Assembly (NCBI RefSeq): GCF_045617425.1 | Contig: NZ_JAZLIO010000011.1 | Span: 42,680 to 106,679 of the forward strand | From: Carnobacterium_B sp045617425 | GTDB taxonomy: Bacteria > Bacillota > Bacilli > Lactobacillales > Carnobacteriaceae | DNA: 64,000 nt | Reading direction: 5' to 3' | Shown: positions 26,265 through 35,260 of the stretch, one piece after another | How the letters are laid out: every line of letters begins with the position of its first letter | Position numbering within the stretch: position 1 is the first letter of the stretch | Position numbers and translations under genes: made by a program | Notes under the pieces: generated by a model | Seen by the model: only the letters and a program-made list of their open reading frames with translations | Databases searched by the model: none | What the model was told of the DNA's origin: nothing

Positions 26265-27017
26265 ATGCTTACTGAAGAACGTTACAACTTCATATTAGAA
26301 AAATTAAATCAATATGGAGTTATTAAGTCCCAAGAACTTATGTTAGAGATGGATTGTTCAGAATCCACTATACGTCGTGATCTCGCTTCACTTGAAGAAC
26401 AAGGGAAACTTGTGCGTGTGCACGGTGGCGCAAAGAGAGTATATACTGTTGAACAAGAGCAATCGCTTATTGAAAAATCAGTCAAAAACGTCCACAATAA
26501 AGAAAAAATCGCAGAACTAGCTGCTTCTCTTGTTGATGATGGTGATACTATTTTCTTAGATGCAGGATCAACTACTTTTTTTATGGTCCCTTTTTTAAAA
26601 GGAAAAAAAATTCGTATTGTGACTAATGCTGTTCAACATGCTCTTTTGCTTGCAGATCAAAACAACGATGTTCTGCTCATTGGCGGAAAGCTGAAAAATA
26701 CTACGCAAGCAATTGTTGGAACTACAAGTGTTGACCAATTATCTCGTTATCGTTTTAATAAATCTTTTTTAGGAATGAATGGTATCGATAAAGATTATGG
26801 TTTTACCACTCCTGATCCGGAAGAAGCTAACGTTAAACAACAAGCATTTATGAATAGTTCAAAAACGTATATTCTTGCTGATGAAACAAAATTTAATAAA
26901 GTTACTTTTGTAAAAGTTTGTACTATTGATGACGCATTTATTATCACAGATCATCTATCTTCTACTAATTATGAAAGTTATTTTAATACAACAACAATAT
27001 TGGAGGCAAAATCATGA
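26265..27017 (+). CDS. fruR: DeoR family regulator of the fructose operon
   Basis: 250 residues. The N-terminal DeoR helix-turn-helix reads YGVIKSQELMLEMDCSESTI and RRDLASLEEQGKLVRVHGGA. The C-terminal sugar-phosphate sensor has the conserved DGDTIFLDAGSTT, TNAVQHALLL and GGKLKNTTQAIVG. In related operons the effector is fructose 1-phosphate, which is inferred here. GGAGGG precedes the ATG by a few bases. It is the first gene of fruR-fruK-fruA, and its stop overlaps the fruK start (ATGA), so the regulator is made with the enzymes it controls. Confidence 0.9.
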   Translation: MLTEERYNFILEKLNQYGVIKSQELMLEMDCSESTIRRDLASLEEQGKLVRVHGGAKRVYTVEQEQSLIEKSVKNVHNKEKIAELAASLVDDGDTIFLDAGSTTFFMVPFLKGKKIRIVTNAVQHALLLADQNNDVLLIGGKLKNTTQAIVGTTSVDQLSRYRFNKSFLGMNGIDKDYGFTTPDPEEANVKQQAFMNSSKTYILADETKFNKVTFVKVCTIDDAFIITDHLSSTNYESYFNTTTILEAKS

Positions 27018-27931
27018 TTTATACAGTAACACTAAATCCATCAATCGACTATATTGTACATGTTCCTTCCGTACAACTAGGCGAATTAAATCGTATGGAT
27101 AACGATATAAAACTTCCTGGTGGCAAAGGAATCAATGTTTCTCGTGTGTTAAACCACATCAATCAAACTTCAACAGCACTTGGCTTTTTAGGCGGTTTCA
27201 CAGGTAATTTCATTGCTGATTGGCTAGAAAAAGAAGGCGTCCAAACTCAGTTTGTTTCTATTAAAGGAGATACACGTATCAATGTTAAATTAAAATCTGA
27301 TACTGAGACAGAGTTAAATGCTCAAGGTCCTGTGATTTCACAAGATGAAGCCGATCAACTAATCAATCAAATCGATTTAATAAAAGATGATGATATCATC
27401 ATTCTTTCGGGTAACAAGCCCCCTTCTCTATCTGAAGATTTTTATCAAAATTTAATTGCCAAAGTCGTTTTAAAACAAGCAGATTTTGTAATTGATACAA
27501 CTGGGTCTGAATTATTGAATGCCTTAGTGCATAAACCGTTGTTAGTTAAACCAAACCATCACGAGTTAGCTGAGCTATTTGATACTACGTTTCATTCATT
27601 AGAAGATATTATCGTGCATGGTAAAAAACTAATCGACTTAGGTGCTCAATATGCATTAGTTTCAATGGCTGGTGATGGAGCTTTATTCTTTACAAACGAA
27701 CAAGTTTATCAAGCTACTGTTCCTAAAGGAATCGTAAAAAATTCTGTCGGCGCTGGAGATTCTATGATTGCTGGATTTGTTGGGGCGTTAGTTGATACGA
27801 AAGACCCGTTAAAAGCTTTTCAAAAAAGCGTGGCTACTGGAAGTGCTACAGCATTTTCAGATGATCTAGCAACTAAAACGGAAATTGAAGCTTTATTAAC
27901 AAACGTTACAATTACAGAACTAACTTTATAA
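27014..27931 (+). CDS. fruK: 1-phosphofructokinase
   Basis: PfkB-family kinase that phosphorylates fructose 1-phosphate to fructose 1,6-bisphosphate, directly after uptake by FruA. The product is 305 residues. It starts IYTVTLNPSIDYIV, with the substrate motif LPGGKGINVSRVLN, and the C-terminal PfkB signature GIVKNSVGAGDSMIAGFV contains the catalytic Asp. VKPNHHELAELF is the conserved mid-region. The position between the regulator and the fructose permease separates it from the related tagatose 6-phosphate kinases. Confidence 0.94.
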   Translation: MIYTVTLNPSIDYIVHVPSVQLGELNRMDNDIKLPGGKGINVSRVLNHINQTSTALGFLGGFTGNFIADWLEKEGVQTQFVSIKGDTRINVKLKSDTETELNAQGPVISQDEADQLINQIDLIKDDDIIILSGNKPPSLSEDFYQNLIAKVVLKQADFVIDTTGSELLNALVHKPLLVKPNHHELAELFDTTFHSLEDIIVHGKKLIDLGAQYALVSMAGDGALFFTNEQVYQATVPKGIVKNSVGAGDSMIAGFVGALVDTKDPLKAFQKSVATGSATAFSDDLATKTEIEALLTNVTITELTL

Positions 27932-27955
27932 AATTGATTTAGGAGGAAAACAACT

Positions 27956-29860
27956 ATGAATATCAACGATTTATTGATTAAAGATGTTATGATAATGGAT
28001 TTACAATCAACAACTAAAGAAGGCGTTATAGATGAAATGATTGCAAGCTTAAAAGCAAACGATCGGATCAATGATGCTGACCTATTTAAGAAAGGAATCA
28101 TGCACCGTGAATCGCTAACCTCTACAGGTTTAGGAGACGGAATTGCTATGCCTCACGCTAAAACAACTGCTGTAAATGAAGCAACTGTTTTATTCGCTAA
28201 AAGCACAAATGGAGTTGACTATGATTCATTAGATGGCCAACCTGCTCATTTGTTCTTTATGATCGCAGCTCCAGAAGGCGCAAACGATACTCATTTACAA
28301 GCGTTAGCAAACCTTTCTCGTCTATTGATCCACCCAGACTTTGTTCAATCTTTAAAAGAAGCAAAATCTGCTGAAGAAGTTCGTTCTCTTTTTGCAGCTG
28401 CTCAAGAAGTACAAGAAAAAGAAGCTGCAGCTGAAATTGAAGAAACGACTTCTCCTTCTAAAAATCAAGAAGGAAAAAAACCTTTTGTTATAGCTGTAAC
28501 GGCTTGTCCGACTGGAATTGCACACACCTATATGGCTGAGGATGCTTTAAAGAAAAAAGCCGCTGAAATGGGTGTTGAAATTAAAGTTGAAACAAACGGT
28601 TCTGACGGAATCAAAAATAAATTAACAGCTGCAGATATTAAAAGAGCTGATGGCGTGATTATTGCCGCTGACAAAAAAGTTGAATTAGCTCGTTTTGACG
28701 GAAAACCTGTTTTACAACGTCCAGTTAGTGATGGTATTCGTAAAACAGAAGAATTGATTACCAAAGCAATGAACAAACAAGCACCAATTTTTTCTTCAAA
28801 TGGAGAAAAAGATGAATCAGCTGAAAATGATGAATCTGGCTCATGGGTCAATCGTGTCTATAAAGATTTAATGAATGGAATCTCAACTATGCTACCTTTT
28901 GTTATCGGTGGCGGTATATTGATGGCTATCTCGTTCTTAGTTGAAAGATTCTTAGGTGATACAAGTACACTCTTCTTGTTCTTGAATAGTGTCGGAGGCA
29001 ATGCTTTTAACTTCTTGATTCCTATTTTAGCTGGTTACATTGCGTTAAGTATTGCCGATCGACCTGGTTTGATGCCTGGTATGGTTGGTGGATTAATTGC
29101 TGTAAATAGTAACGCTGGTTTCTTAGGCGGTCTTGCGGCAGGGTTCATAGCTGGTTATACAATTTTAGCTTTGAAAAAAGCGTTAAACGGATTGCCAAAA
29201 TCTCTTAATGGTTTAAAAGCAATTCTCTTCTACCCAATTCTTGGATTATTGATTACTGGTGCACTAATGTTCTTTATTGTTGGACCCATCTTCGCAACAA
29301 TAAATGTTGCTATGATTACTTTCTTAGAAAATCTTGGAACGGGTAATGCAGTACTTTTAGGAGCTTTACTGGGTGGCATGATGGCTATCGATATGGGTGG
29401 TCCTTTCAATAAAGCAGCTTATGCTTTTTCAATCGGAATATTTACAGATACAGGTGATGGTGCTTTGATGGCTGCAGTTATGGCCGGCGGTATGGTTCCC
29501 CCTCTAGCAATCGCATTAGCTAGCACTTTCTTCAAAAATAAATTTAATGAAGATGAAAGAAAATCAGCTATTACGAATTATGTTATGGGATTATCGTTTA
29601 TTACTGAAGGAGCAATTCCTTTCGCTGCTGCTGATCCTCTTCGTACAATCGGATCTTCAGTTGTAGGAGCAGCAATTGCTGGTGGATTGACTCAATTATG
29701 GAATATTACAATCCCTGCACCACATGGTGGTATATTTGTTGTAGCTCTTTCAAATCACTGGGTTTTGTTTTTAGTAGCCTTAGTAATTGGAACAATCATT
29801 TCAGCAGTTATTCTTGGTCTATGGAGAAAACCTGTTACAACTGAAGGATTGATTAAATAA
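27956..29860 (+). CDS. fruA: PTS fructose transporter, fused IIA-IIB-IIC subunits
   Basis: Imports and phosphorylates fructose to fructose 1-phosphate using phosphate from HPr. The product is 634 residues. Domain order is IIA (about 1-145), with the phospho-histidine in GLGDGIAMPHAKT; IIB (about 170-265), with the phospho-cysteine in VTACPTGIAHTYMAEDAL; and IIC (about 290-630), a polytopic membrane domain with GGPFNKAAYAF and ITEGAIPFAAADP. A Glu- and Ser-rich linker joins IIB and IIC. GGAGG precedes the start. It is the last gene of the operon, followed by a strong terminator. Confidence 0.96.
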   Translation: MNINDLLIKDVMIMDLQSTTKEGVIDEMIASLKANDRINDADLFKKGIMHRESLTSTGLGDGIAMPHAKTTAVNEATVLFAKSTNGVDYDSLDGQPAHLFFMIAAPEGANDTHLQALANLSRLLIHPDFVQSLKEAKSAEEVRSLFAAAQEVQEKEAAAEIEETTSPSKNQEGKKPFVIAVTACPTGIAHTYMAEDALKKKAAEMGVEIKVETNGSDGIKNKLTAADIKRADGVIIAADKKVELARFDGKPVLQRPVSDGIRKTEELITKAMNKQAPIFSSNGEKDESAENDESGSWVNRVYKDLMNGISTMLPFVIGGGILMAISFLVERFLGDTSTLFLFLNSVGGNAFNFLIPILAGYIALSIADRPGLMPGMVGGLIAVNSNAGFLGGLAAGFIAGYTILALKKALNGLPKSLNGLKAILFYPILGLLITGALMFFIVGPIFATINVAMITFLENLGTGNAVLLGALLGGMMAIDMGGPFNKAAYAFSIGIFTDTGDGALMAAVMAGGMVPPLAIALASTFFKNKFNEDERKSAITNYVMGLSFITEGAIPFAAADPLRTIGSSVVGAAIAGGLTQLWNITIPAPHGGIFVVALSNHWVLFLVALVIGTIISAVILGLWRKPVTTEGLIK

Positions 29861-29902
29861 AAGCACTTTTAGAAATTTTGTAAAAAAAATAGGTGAATTT
29901 CC

Positions 29903-29942
29903 AACTGAGGTTAAGGCGTTCTGCCCTAACCTCAGTTTTTTT
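29903..29942 (+). terminator. fruRKA operon terminator
   Basis: AACTGAGGTTA pairs with TAACCTCAGTT, extended inward by GGC/GCC, with seven T residues after. Confidence 0.88.
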
Positions 29943-30031
29943 GTCTACATAAAAACTAATTGCTATTCATCTTAACTTTAGGTAAACTAAATGCTATTAC
30001 TTAATTTCATTTTGAAGGGACGTCGAACAGT

Positions 30032-30910
30032 TTGACGATGATAAAAGATCGTTATGAGGAATTAAAACTTGCTGAACGTGGAGCGTTGCTTAGCATCGTG
30101 ACTTATCTTTTTATTGCTACACTAAAATTAATTATTGCGAACTATTCTGGTTCAAGCGCTTTAAGAGCCGATGGTTTAAACAATACGACAGACACAATTG
30201 CCTCAATTGCTGTTCTGATCGGTTTAAGGCTGGCTAGACGACCGCCAGATGATAATCATCCTTATGGGCATTGGAAAGCTGAAACTGTTGCAAGCATGGT
30301 TACTTCGTTCATTATGCTAGCTGTAGGGCTGGAAGTCCTTATTTCTGCAGTAGAACATCTTTTTGTACCTGAAAAGACTTCTCCAGACTTAATTGCAGGT
30401 TATGCAGGTCTGTTTTCAAGCATTGTTTTGATGGCTATTTATTTATATAACAACAAACTGGCAAAAAAACAAAAAAGTAAATCGTTACAAGCTGCATCTA
30501 GAGATACTTTCAATGACAGTTTAATCAGTTTATCAACGGCTATAGCCATTTTTGCTTCTAATTTTAACATGGCTTGGTTAGACAGTGTTATGGCCATTAT
30601 TGTTTCACTGATCATATTGAAGACAGCATTTGAAATCTTTAGAGAAAGCGCGTTTGAACTATCTGATGGATTTAATGAAAATGACTTAAAGGAATTTAAA
30701 TTTACAATACTGACTTTGCCTGAAGTTTTAGAAGTAGAATCTATTAAAGGCAGAACATATGGGACTATTATTCATGTAGATGTTATTATAAAAACAAATC
30801 CAGAAATGAGTGTTAAGAGGAGCCATGAATTAACGGAACAGGTTGAACAGTTATTAGCAGATGATTTTGGTGTGTTTGATACAAAAGTTCATGTTGAACC
30901 AATTGAATAA
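30032..30910 (+). CDS. Cation diffusion facilitator family transporter
   Basis: Predicted proton-coupled metal exporter of 292 residues. Six membrane helices occupy about residues 15-205 and a cytoplasmic ferredoxin-like domain the last 80. The metal-site motifs are ADGLNNTTDTIAS in helix II and DTFNDSLISLS in helix V, each with an Asn/Asp pair; HPYGHWKAETVA is the helix II-III loop. An Asn-Asp rather than His-Asp site suggests manganese or iron over zinc, but this is only a tendency. The start appears to be TTG at 30032, eleven nt after GAAGGGA; an ATG lies two codons later. Confidence 0.88.
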   Translation: MTMIKDRYEELKLAERGALLSIVTYLFIATLKLIIANYSGSSALRADGLNNTTDTIASIAVLIGLRLARRPPDDNHPYGHWKAETVASMVTSFIMLAVGLEVLISAVEHLFVPEKTSPDLIAGYAGLFSSIVLMAIYLYNNKLAKKQKSKSLQAASRDTFNDSLISLSTAIAIFASNFNMAWLDSVMAIIVSLIILKTAFEIFRESAFELSDGFNENDLKEFKFTILTLPEVLEVESIKGRTYGTIIHVDVIIKTNPEMSVKRSHELTEQVEQLLADDFGVFDTKVHVEPIE

Positions 30911-30925
30911 AGTAATAGGCAACTT

Positions 30926-30965
30926 AAAAAGGAACCTACGATAATCCTATCGTAGGTTCCTTTTT
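30926..30965. terminator. Bidirectional terminator between the CDF gene and glnQ
   Basis: An 18-bp perfect stem (AAAAAGGAACCTACGATA and its complement) with a 4-nt loop lies between convergent genes. It is flanked by A and T runs and probably serves both. Confidence 0.9.
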
Positions 30966-31001
30966 GTATAGCTTTAATTAATAACCAGAATCTTATACTC
31001 G

Positions 31002-31727
31002 TTACAAGATTTTAGCTAAAAAGTCTTGTGTTCTTTGATGCTGTGGATTATTGAACAGCTGATCAGGCTTGCCTTCTTCAACGATATAACCGCCATCCAT
31101 AAAGATTACACGATCTGCCATTTCTTTAGCAAATCCCATTTCATGTGTTACAACGACCATCGTCATACCAGTTCCAACTAAATCTTGCATCACTTTAAGT
31201 ACTTCACCAACCATTTCAGGATCTAACGCTGAAGTTGGTTCATCAAAGAGCATAACATCAGGATCCATCGCTAACGCACGAGCGATTGCTACCCTTTGTT
31301 GTTGTCCACCAGATAGACTTGACGGATAAGCTTCAGCTTTATCTGACAGTCCAACTTGCCCCAAAAGTCGAATCGCTTGCTCATGTGCTTCTTTATCAGG
31401 TACACCTTTAACTTTTACTGGTGCTACTTTTAAGTTTTCTAAGACTGTCATATGAGGAAAAAGATTAAAACTTTGGAAAACCATTCCCATCTTTTCACGC
31501 AACTGATTTAATTTTGTTTCATTTAGACCAGTCAAAGCAGTTCCTTCGAAAATGATTTCTCCACTTGTCGGTTTTTCTAGTAAATTTAAGCAACGAAGCA
31601 GCGTGCTTTTACCTGATCCAGATGGACCTATAATGACGACTACTTCCCCTTTTTTTACTTCTTGATTGATATCCGTCAATACTTCATTGTCACCAAAAGA
31701 TTTTTTTAAATGATCTATCTTAATCAT
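31002..31727 (-). CDS. glnQ: Amino-acid ABC transporter, ATP-binding protein
   Basis: 241-residue ATPase of a polar amino-acid importer. Walker A is GPSGSGKST at about 34-42, the signature is LSGGQQQRVAIARAL, and Walker B is VMLFDEPTSALDP followed by the H-loop VVTHEMGFA. Its start overlaps the end of the receptor-permease gene by 8 nt, so one importer is made as a coupled pair. The family points to glutamine or glutamate, but substrate specificity within this group varies and the symbol is by similarity. Confidence 0.92.
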   Translation of the reverse strand: MIKIDHLKKSFGDNEVLTDINQEVKKGEVVVIIGPSGSGKSTLLRCLNLLEKPTSGEIIFEGTALTGLNETKLNQLREKMGMVFQSFNLFPHMTVLENLKVAPVKVKGVPDKEAHEQAIRLLGQVGLSDKAEAYPSSLSGGQQQRVAIARALAMDPDVMLFDEPTSALDPEMVGEVLKVMQDLVGTGMTMVVVTHEMGFAKEMADRVIFMDGGYIVEEGKPDQLFNNPQHQRTQDFLAKIL

Positions 31728-33201
31728 GATTCATCTTCCCTTCATAGTGATTTAATAATTTAGTCAAACTAAATGTTAAGATAAAGTAGATGATCATAGT
31801 AACGACTAATGGTGCGATTCCTCTGTAAGAAACAGATGTCACAACTCTTGTCTGGAAAATAAGATCACTTACACCGATAATTGATACGATTGAACTTTCT
31901 TTAATAACCGTTATAAACTCATTCCCTAATGCTGGCCAAATATTTTTAAGTGCTTGTGGGAAAGTGATTTGACGCATGGAAATCTGTTTGCTCATTCCTA
32001 AACTTCTTGCTGCTTCAGCTTGACCCTTAGGCACAGAGTTTAAACCAGAACGGATAATCTCACAAATATAGGCTGCGCTGTTTAAAGAAACGGCTATAAT
32101 CCCAGACGCTAATGCCGGAATATTTATAAGGTAACCTACAGCAAAATAGATAAACATTACTTGAATCATCATAGGTGTTCCACGAACAAATTCAACATAA
32201 GCTGTTGCGACAAAATGCATGATTTTATTTTTACTCATTCTCATAAAGGATAAAACGACACCTAGTATAGAACCAAAAAAGACACTCACTACTGAAATAA
32301 GAATCGTATATCCCGTACCTCTTAAAAAGTACTGCCAATAATTAAAAATACTATTACTGCTCTCCTCATCTTCACTCGTTCCTTGTTGAGTAGCTTGAAG
32401 ATAAGTTCCAGCTTCCTCTAGATAATCAGCAATCAAATCTTGTTCATTGATTTCTGTTAACGAAGTATTTACAGCTTCTACTAAAGACTGCGTTTCCTTT
32501 TTAAAAGCGATTGCCGATCCTTGTTCACCTTCTTCTAAAAGGAAATCTCCATCAAATGTGACTAATTGATTGTCACTTCCTATGTAGGCTTCTGCACTAG
32601 GTTTTTCCATCAAAATAGCTTCGATTTTATTCGTTTTTAAAGCTAAGATTAGATCAGTGATTTTTGATAAGCTCAACATTTCTGAATCAGGCATTTGTTC
32701 TTTAGCAAGTGTTTCTTGGAGAGAGCCTGTTTGAACACCAACTTTCATTCCTGTTAACTCATCAGCTTTTGTATAAATTTCTTTATCCGCTTCTCTTACA
32801 ACAATATTTTGTCCTCCTGTATAGTAAACATCCGAGAAATCAACACTTTGTTTACGTTCATCGGTAGGACTCATACCTGAAATGACCATATCGACCTTTT
32901 CTGACTCTAATGCTGGTAGAAGACTATCAAAACCGATATCCTCAATCTTTAATTCAACACCTAGATCCTCTGCAATTTTTTGAGCAATTGAAATATCCAT
33001 TCCTACGATCGTGTCTTTTCCATCAACCGTACTATGAAATTCGTAAGGTGGGAAATCAGCACTGGTCCCTATTACTAAGGTTCCTTTTTTTTGAATATCT
33101 TGTAAGGCCGTATCTGCTGCTGATACTGTTTCGCCTGGTACAAATAGACCAAATACAGTTAATAAACTAAGTACAATTAAATAAAATGAATTCTTTTTCA
33201 T
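31720..33201 (-). CDS. Amino-acid ABC transporter, fused substrate-binding protein and permease
   Basis: 493 residues with three parts. A signal peptide runs to about residue 29 (FGLFVPGETVSAAD). A family-3 solute-binding domain occupies about 35-265, with GTLVIGTSADFPPYEF, GMDISIAQKIAEDLG and VGVQTGSLQET. A HisM-type permease occupies about 285-493, with the ATPase-docking loop EAARSLGMSKQISMRQITFP. Such SBP-permease fusions (GlnPH, GlnP type) are typical of Lactobacillales and place the receptor directly on the translocator. The start follows GAGGAAGAG. Confidence 0.93.
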   Translation of the reverse strand: MKKNSFYLIVLSLLTVFGLFVPGETVSAADTALQDIQKKGTLVIGTSADFPPYEFHSTVDGKDTIVGMDISIAQKIAEDLGVELKIEDIGFDSLLPALESEKVDMVISGMSPTDERKQSVDFSDVYYTGGQNIVVREADKEIYTKADELTGMKVGVQTGSLQETLAKEQMPDSEMLSLSKITDLILALKTNKIEAILMEKPSAEAYIGSDNQLVTFDGDFLLEEGEQGSAIAFKKETQSLVEAVNTSLTEINEQDLIADYLEEAGTYLQATQQGTSEDEESSNSIFNYWQYFLRGTGYTILISVVSVFFGSILGVVLSFMRMSKNKIMHFVATAYVEFVRGTPMMIQVMFIYFAVGYLINIPALASGIIAVSLNSAAYICEIIRSGLNSVPKGQAEAARSLGMSKQISMRQITFPQALKNIWPALGNEFITVIKESSIVSIIGVSDLIFQTRVVTSVSYRGIAPLVVTMIIYFILTFSLTKLLNHYEGKMNHD

Positions 33202-33247
33202 ATCTCTTCCTCTTTCCTAATGTTCTCTTCTCTTTGACTTATAAATT

Positions 33248-33276
33248 ATCATAACAGATTAAGAATATTTATACAA
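33248..33276 (-). promoter_or_regulatory. Promoter of the amino-acid transporter operon
   Basis: On the minus strand TTGTAT (33271-33276) and TATGAT (33248-33253) are separated by 17 nt, about 45 nt upstream of the receptor-permease start. Confidence 0.6.
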
Positions 33277-33318
33277 TATTTTTTGGAAATATTTACTTTT
33301 ATAGTCTTTTAATCTAAT

Positions 33319-33341
33319 TATATACATTTTTAATGTATATA
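33319..33341. repeat. 23-bp palindrome between divergent promoters
   Basis: TATATACATT, a TTT centre and AATGTATATA form a perfect 10-bp inverted repeat. It lies midway between the transporter promoter on the left and the small-ORF promoter on the right. It could be an operator acting on both, though the AT-rich sequence makes chance symmetry possible. Confidence 0.45.
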
Positions 33342-33374
33342 TGAATTTTTGAAATGATTTTTTCTAAGAAAGAG

Positions 33375-33403
33375 TTGTTTTATTTGCAGATTGGGTCTAC
33401 TAT
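33375..33403 (+). promoter_or_regulatory. Promoter of the 54-codon gene
   Basis: TTGTTT (33375-33380) and TACTAT (33398-33403) are 17 nt apart, about 27 nt before the start codon. Confidence 0.55.
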
Positions 33404-33429
33404 AGGATTACAGAAAAAGGAGGTTTAAT

Positions 33430-33594
33430 ATGGGACAAATTCATAAAAATGAAACAAGTTTGGATGATTTATTCAGTAAATTTGCGATTGATCCTGAAGA
33501 CGAACTTGTTTTTCCAACACCTGAAAAGGAACAATTGATAGATGATGAAAAGAAAAAAGGTTTATTAGATAAAAAAAATAGAAATGCTGAATAG
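33430..33594 (+). CDS. Hypothetical 54-residue charged protein
   Basis: A short ORF that I do not recognise. It starts with ATG at 33430, with AAGGAGG about 6 nt upstream, has a plausible promoter and ends inside a strong terminator, so it is a complete transcription unit. The product begins MGQIHKNETSLDDLFSKFAI and has the acidic segment DPEDELVFPTPEKE. It ends in a lysine-rich stretch (DDEKKKGLLDKKNRNAE). No signal peptide, membrane helix or cysteine is present. It is divergent from an amino-acid transporter and convergent with a MazG-like gene. Function is unknown. Confidence 0.7.
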   Translation: MGQIHKNETSLDDLFSKFAIDPEDELVFPTPEKEQLIDDEKKKGLLDKKNRNAE

Positions 33595-33624
33595 CACATG
33601 TGCTTTCAGCATTTCTATTTTTTT
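33580..33624. terminator. Bidirectional terminator overlapping the small ORF stop
   Basis: AGAAATGCTGAA (33580-33591) pairs with TTCAGCATTTCT (33605-33616), with A and T runs outside. It contains the last codons of the 54-codon ORF on one side and borders the MazG-like stop on the other. Confidence 0.88.
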
Positions 33625-33940
33625 ATTCAATACGATTGCGACTTCGCTCTGTAGAAAAGCCATCTGGATAGCGACGTTTCAATTTTTCGATGTTTTGTAC
33701 TGCTGCTTCTTCAAAGGGAATATCAGCCCACTCCGCAATTTGAGATAAGTACCATAAAACGTCTCCTAGTTCCTTGGTTAGCTCTTTTTTATCTAAATCA
33801 TGACCATGAAAAGTGTACTTTTTAACTAAATCGACCAATTCACCAGCTTCACTGGCTACGCCTAAAGCGCAATTGGTTAAGACTTGCTCATTTCCATATA
33901 ATGTACGATTGGCTAATTTTTGATATTCATTAAATTCCAT
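33623..33940 (-). CDS. MazG-like nucleoside triphosphate pyrophosphohydrolase
   Basis: 105 residues, a single all-alpha NTP-pyrophosphatase domain. The metal-binding motif is ASEAGELVDLVKKY followed by KELTKELGDVLWYLSQIAEW, that is the E-x2-E ... E-x2-D arrangement of the MazG/dUTPase-2 superfamily. Enzymes of this kind hydrolyse NTPs or dNTPs to NMP and pyrophosphate, often as house-cleaning of damaged nucleotides; the substrate here is not predictable. The small size matches the stand-alone phage and bacterial forms. It lies 24 nt after hemL on the same strand and could be co-transcribed. Confidence 0.82.
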   Translation of the reverse strand: MEFNEYQKLANRTLYGNEQVLTNCALGVASEAGELVDLVKKYTFHGHDLDKKELTKELGDVLWYLSQIAEWADIPFEEAAVQNIEKLKRRYPDGFSTERSRNRIE

Positions 33941-33964
33941 CTTGAAATAACTCCTTTAGTCTTT

Positions 33965-35260
33965 CTATTTTACATTTTTCAATGCTTTAAAACTCGCTTC
34001 CATAGCATCTAAAGTTCGTTCGATATCTTCTAGAGTATGAGTAGTGGATAAAAAGATTCCTTCAAATTGAGAAGGAGGCAACAATATTCCTCGATTAATC
34101 ATTTCTTTATAATAGTCAGCAAAAAAGAATGTATCACTTGCCTTACTTTGGGCATAGTTAGTCACTGGTCCTTTATTAAAGAATAACCCAATCATACTCC
34201 CCGCACGATTGATCGTAATCGGTACATTGTATAAAGCACTTAATGAAAGAATTCCTTTTTCAAGTGCATCCCCTAAAGTTTCAAAGTAACGATAATCTTT
34301 TTCTGTTAATTGAGACAGTGTAGCTATCCCCGCAGACATTGCGATTGGATTTCCAGATAAGGTACCCGCTTGATAGACGCTACCTGCTGGAGCAATATGT
34401 TCCATGATGTCTTTTCTTCCACCATATGCTCCTACAGGTACACCACCACCAATCACTTTTCCTAAACAAGTTAAATCTGGCATTACATTATAGTATCCTT
34501 GAGCACTATGGTAGCCTACTCTGAATCCGCTCATTACTTCATCAAAGATCAATAATGCACCATCATCTTTTGTAAGTGCACGCAATCCTTCTAAAAATCC
34601 TTTTAAGGGTGGAATAACGCCCATATTTCCCGCTACAGGTTCAACGATTACAGCTGCAATCTCTCCAGGATAAGTTTGAAATAACGCTTTAATCGCTTCT
34701 AAATCGTTATAGGGGGCAACTAAAGTGTTTGACGTTGTACTTTTTGGAACTCCGGGTGAATCTGGCAAGCCTAGCGTCGCAACTCCAGAACCTACTTTTA
34801 CTAATAGAGCGTCATCATGACCATGATAACTTCCTTCTAGTTTGACTATTTTATCTCTACTTGTAAAACCCCTTGATAAACGTAATGCGCTCATTGTCGC
34901 TTCTGTGCCCGAATTTACAAAACGAACCATTTCTACAGAAGGTACGCGTTGGATAACCAATTCAGCTAATTGATTTTCTAAAAGTGTTGGCATCCCAAAA
35001 CTAGTTCCAAAACTTGCTGTACGTTGGATTTCACTTATTACGTGATTATTTGCATGACCTAAAATCAATGGGCCCCACCCTAAAACATAATCAATGTACT
35101 CATTGCCATCTATATCATGTACGTGACTGCCCTTACCTTTTTGAATAAATACAGGAGGAACGTCTACTGATTTAAATGCTCTTACTGGGCTGTTAACTCC
35201 TCCCGGCATTAAATGAAGGGCCTTTTCAAAAGACTCCTCAGATTGTTTTGTTATTCTCAA
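33965..35260 (-). CDS. hemL: Glutamate-1-semialdehyde 2,1-aminomutase
   Basis: PLP enzyme forming 5-aminolevulinate from glutamate-1-semialdehyde, the product of HemA. The start is TTG at 35260 (read as Met, then RITKQSEESFEKA), with AGGAG 7 nt upstream, inside the end of hemA. It gives 431 residues. Family signatures are MPGGVNSPVRAFKSV, VRFVNSGTEATMSALRLSRG, SYHGHDDALLVKVGSG, FDEVMSGFR and CLGKVIGGGVPVGAYGG, which holds the PLP lysine. The gatekeeping loop and TLSGNPIAMSAG are intact. The overlap with hemA suggests coupled translation. Confidence 0.94.
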   Translation of the reverse strand: MRITKQSEESFEKALHLMPGGVNSPVRAFKSVDVPPVFIQKGKGSHVHDIDGNEYIDYVLGWGPLILGHANNHVISEIQRTASFGTSFGMPTLLENQLAELVIQRVPSVEMVRFVNSGTEATMSALRLSRGFTSRDKIVKLEGSYHGHDDALLVKVGSGVATLGLPDSPGVPKSTTSNTLVAPYNDLEAIKALFQTYPGEIAAVIVEPVAGNMGVIPPLKGFLEGLRALTKDDGALLIFDEVMSGFRVGYHSAQGYYNVMPDLTCLGKVIGGGVPVGAYGGRKDIMEHIAPAGSVYQAGTLSGNPIAMSAGIATLSQLTEKDYRYFETLGDALEKGILSLSALYNVPITINRAGSMIGLFFNKGPVTNYAQSKASDTFFFADYYKEMINRGILLPPSQFEGIFLSTTHTLEDIERTLDAMEASFKALKNVK

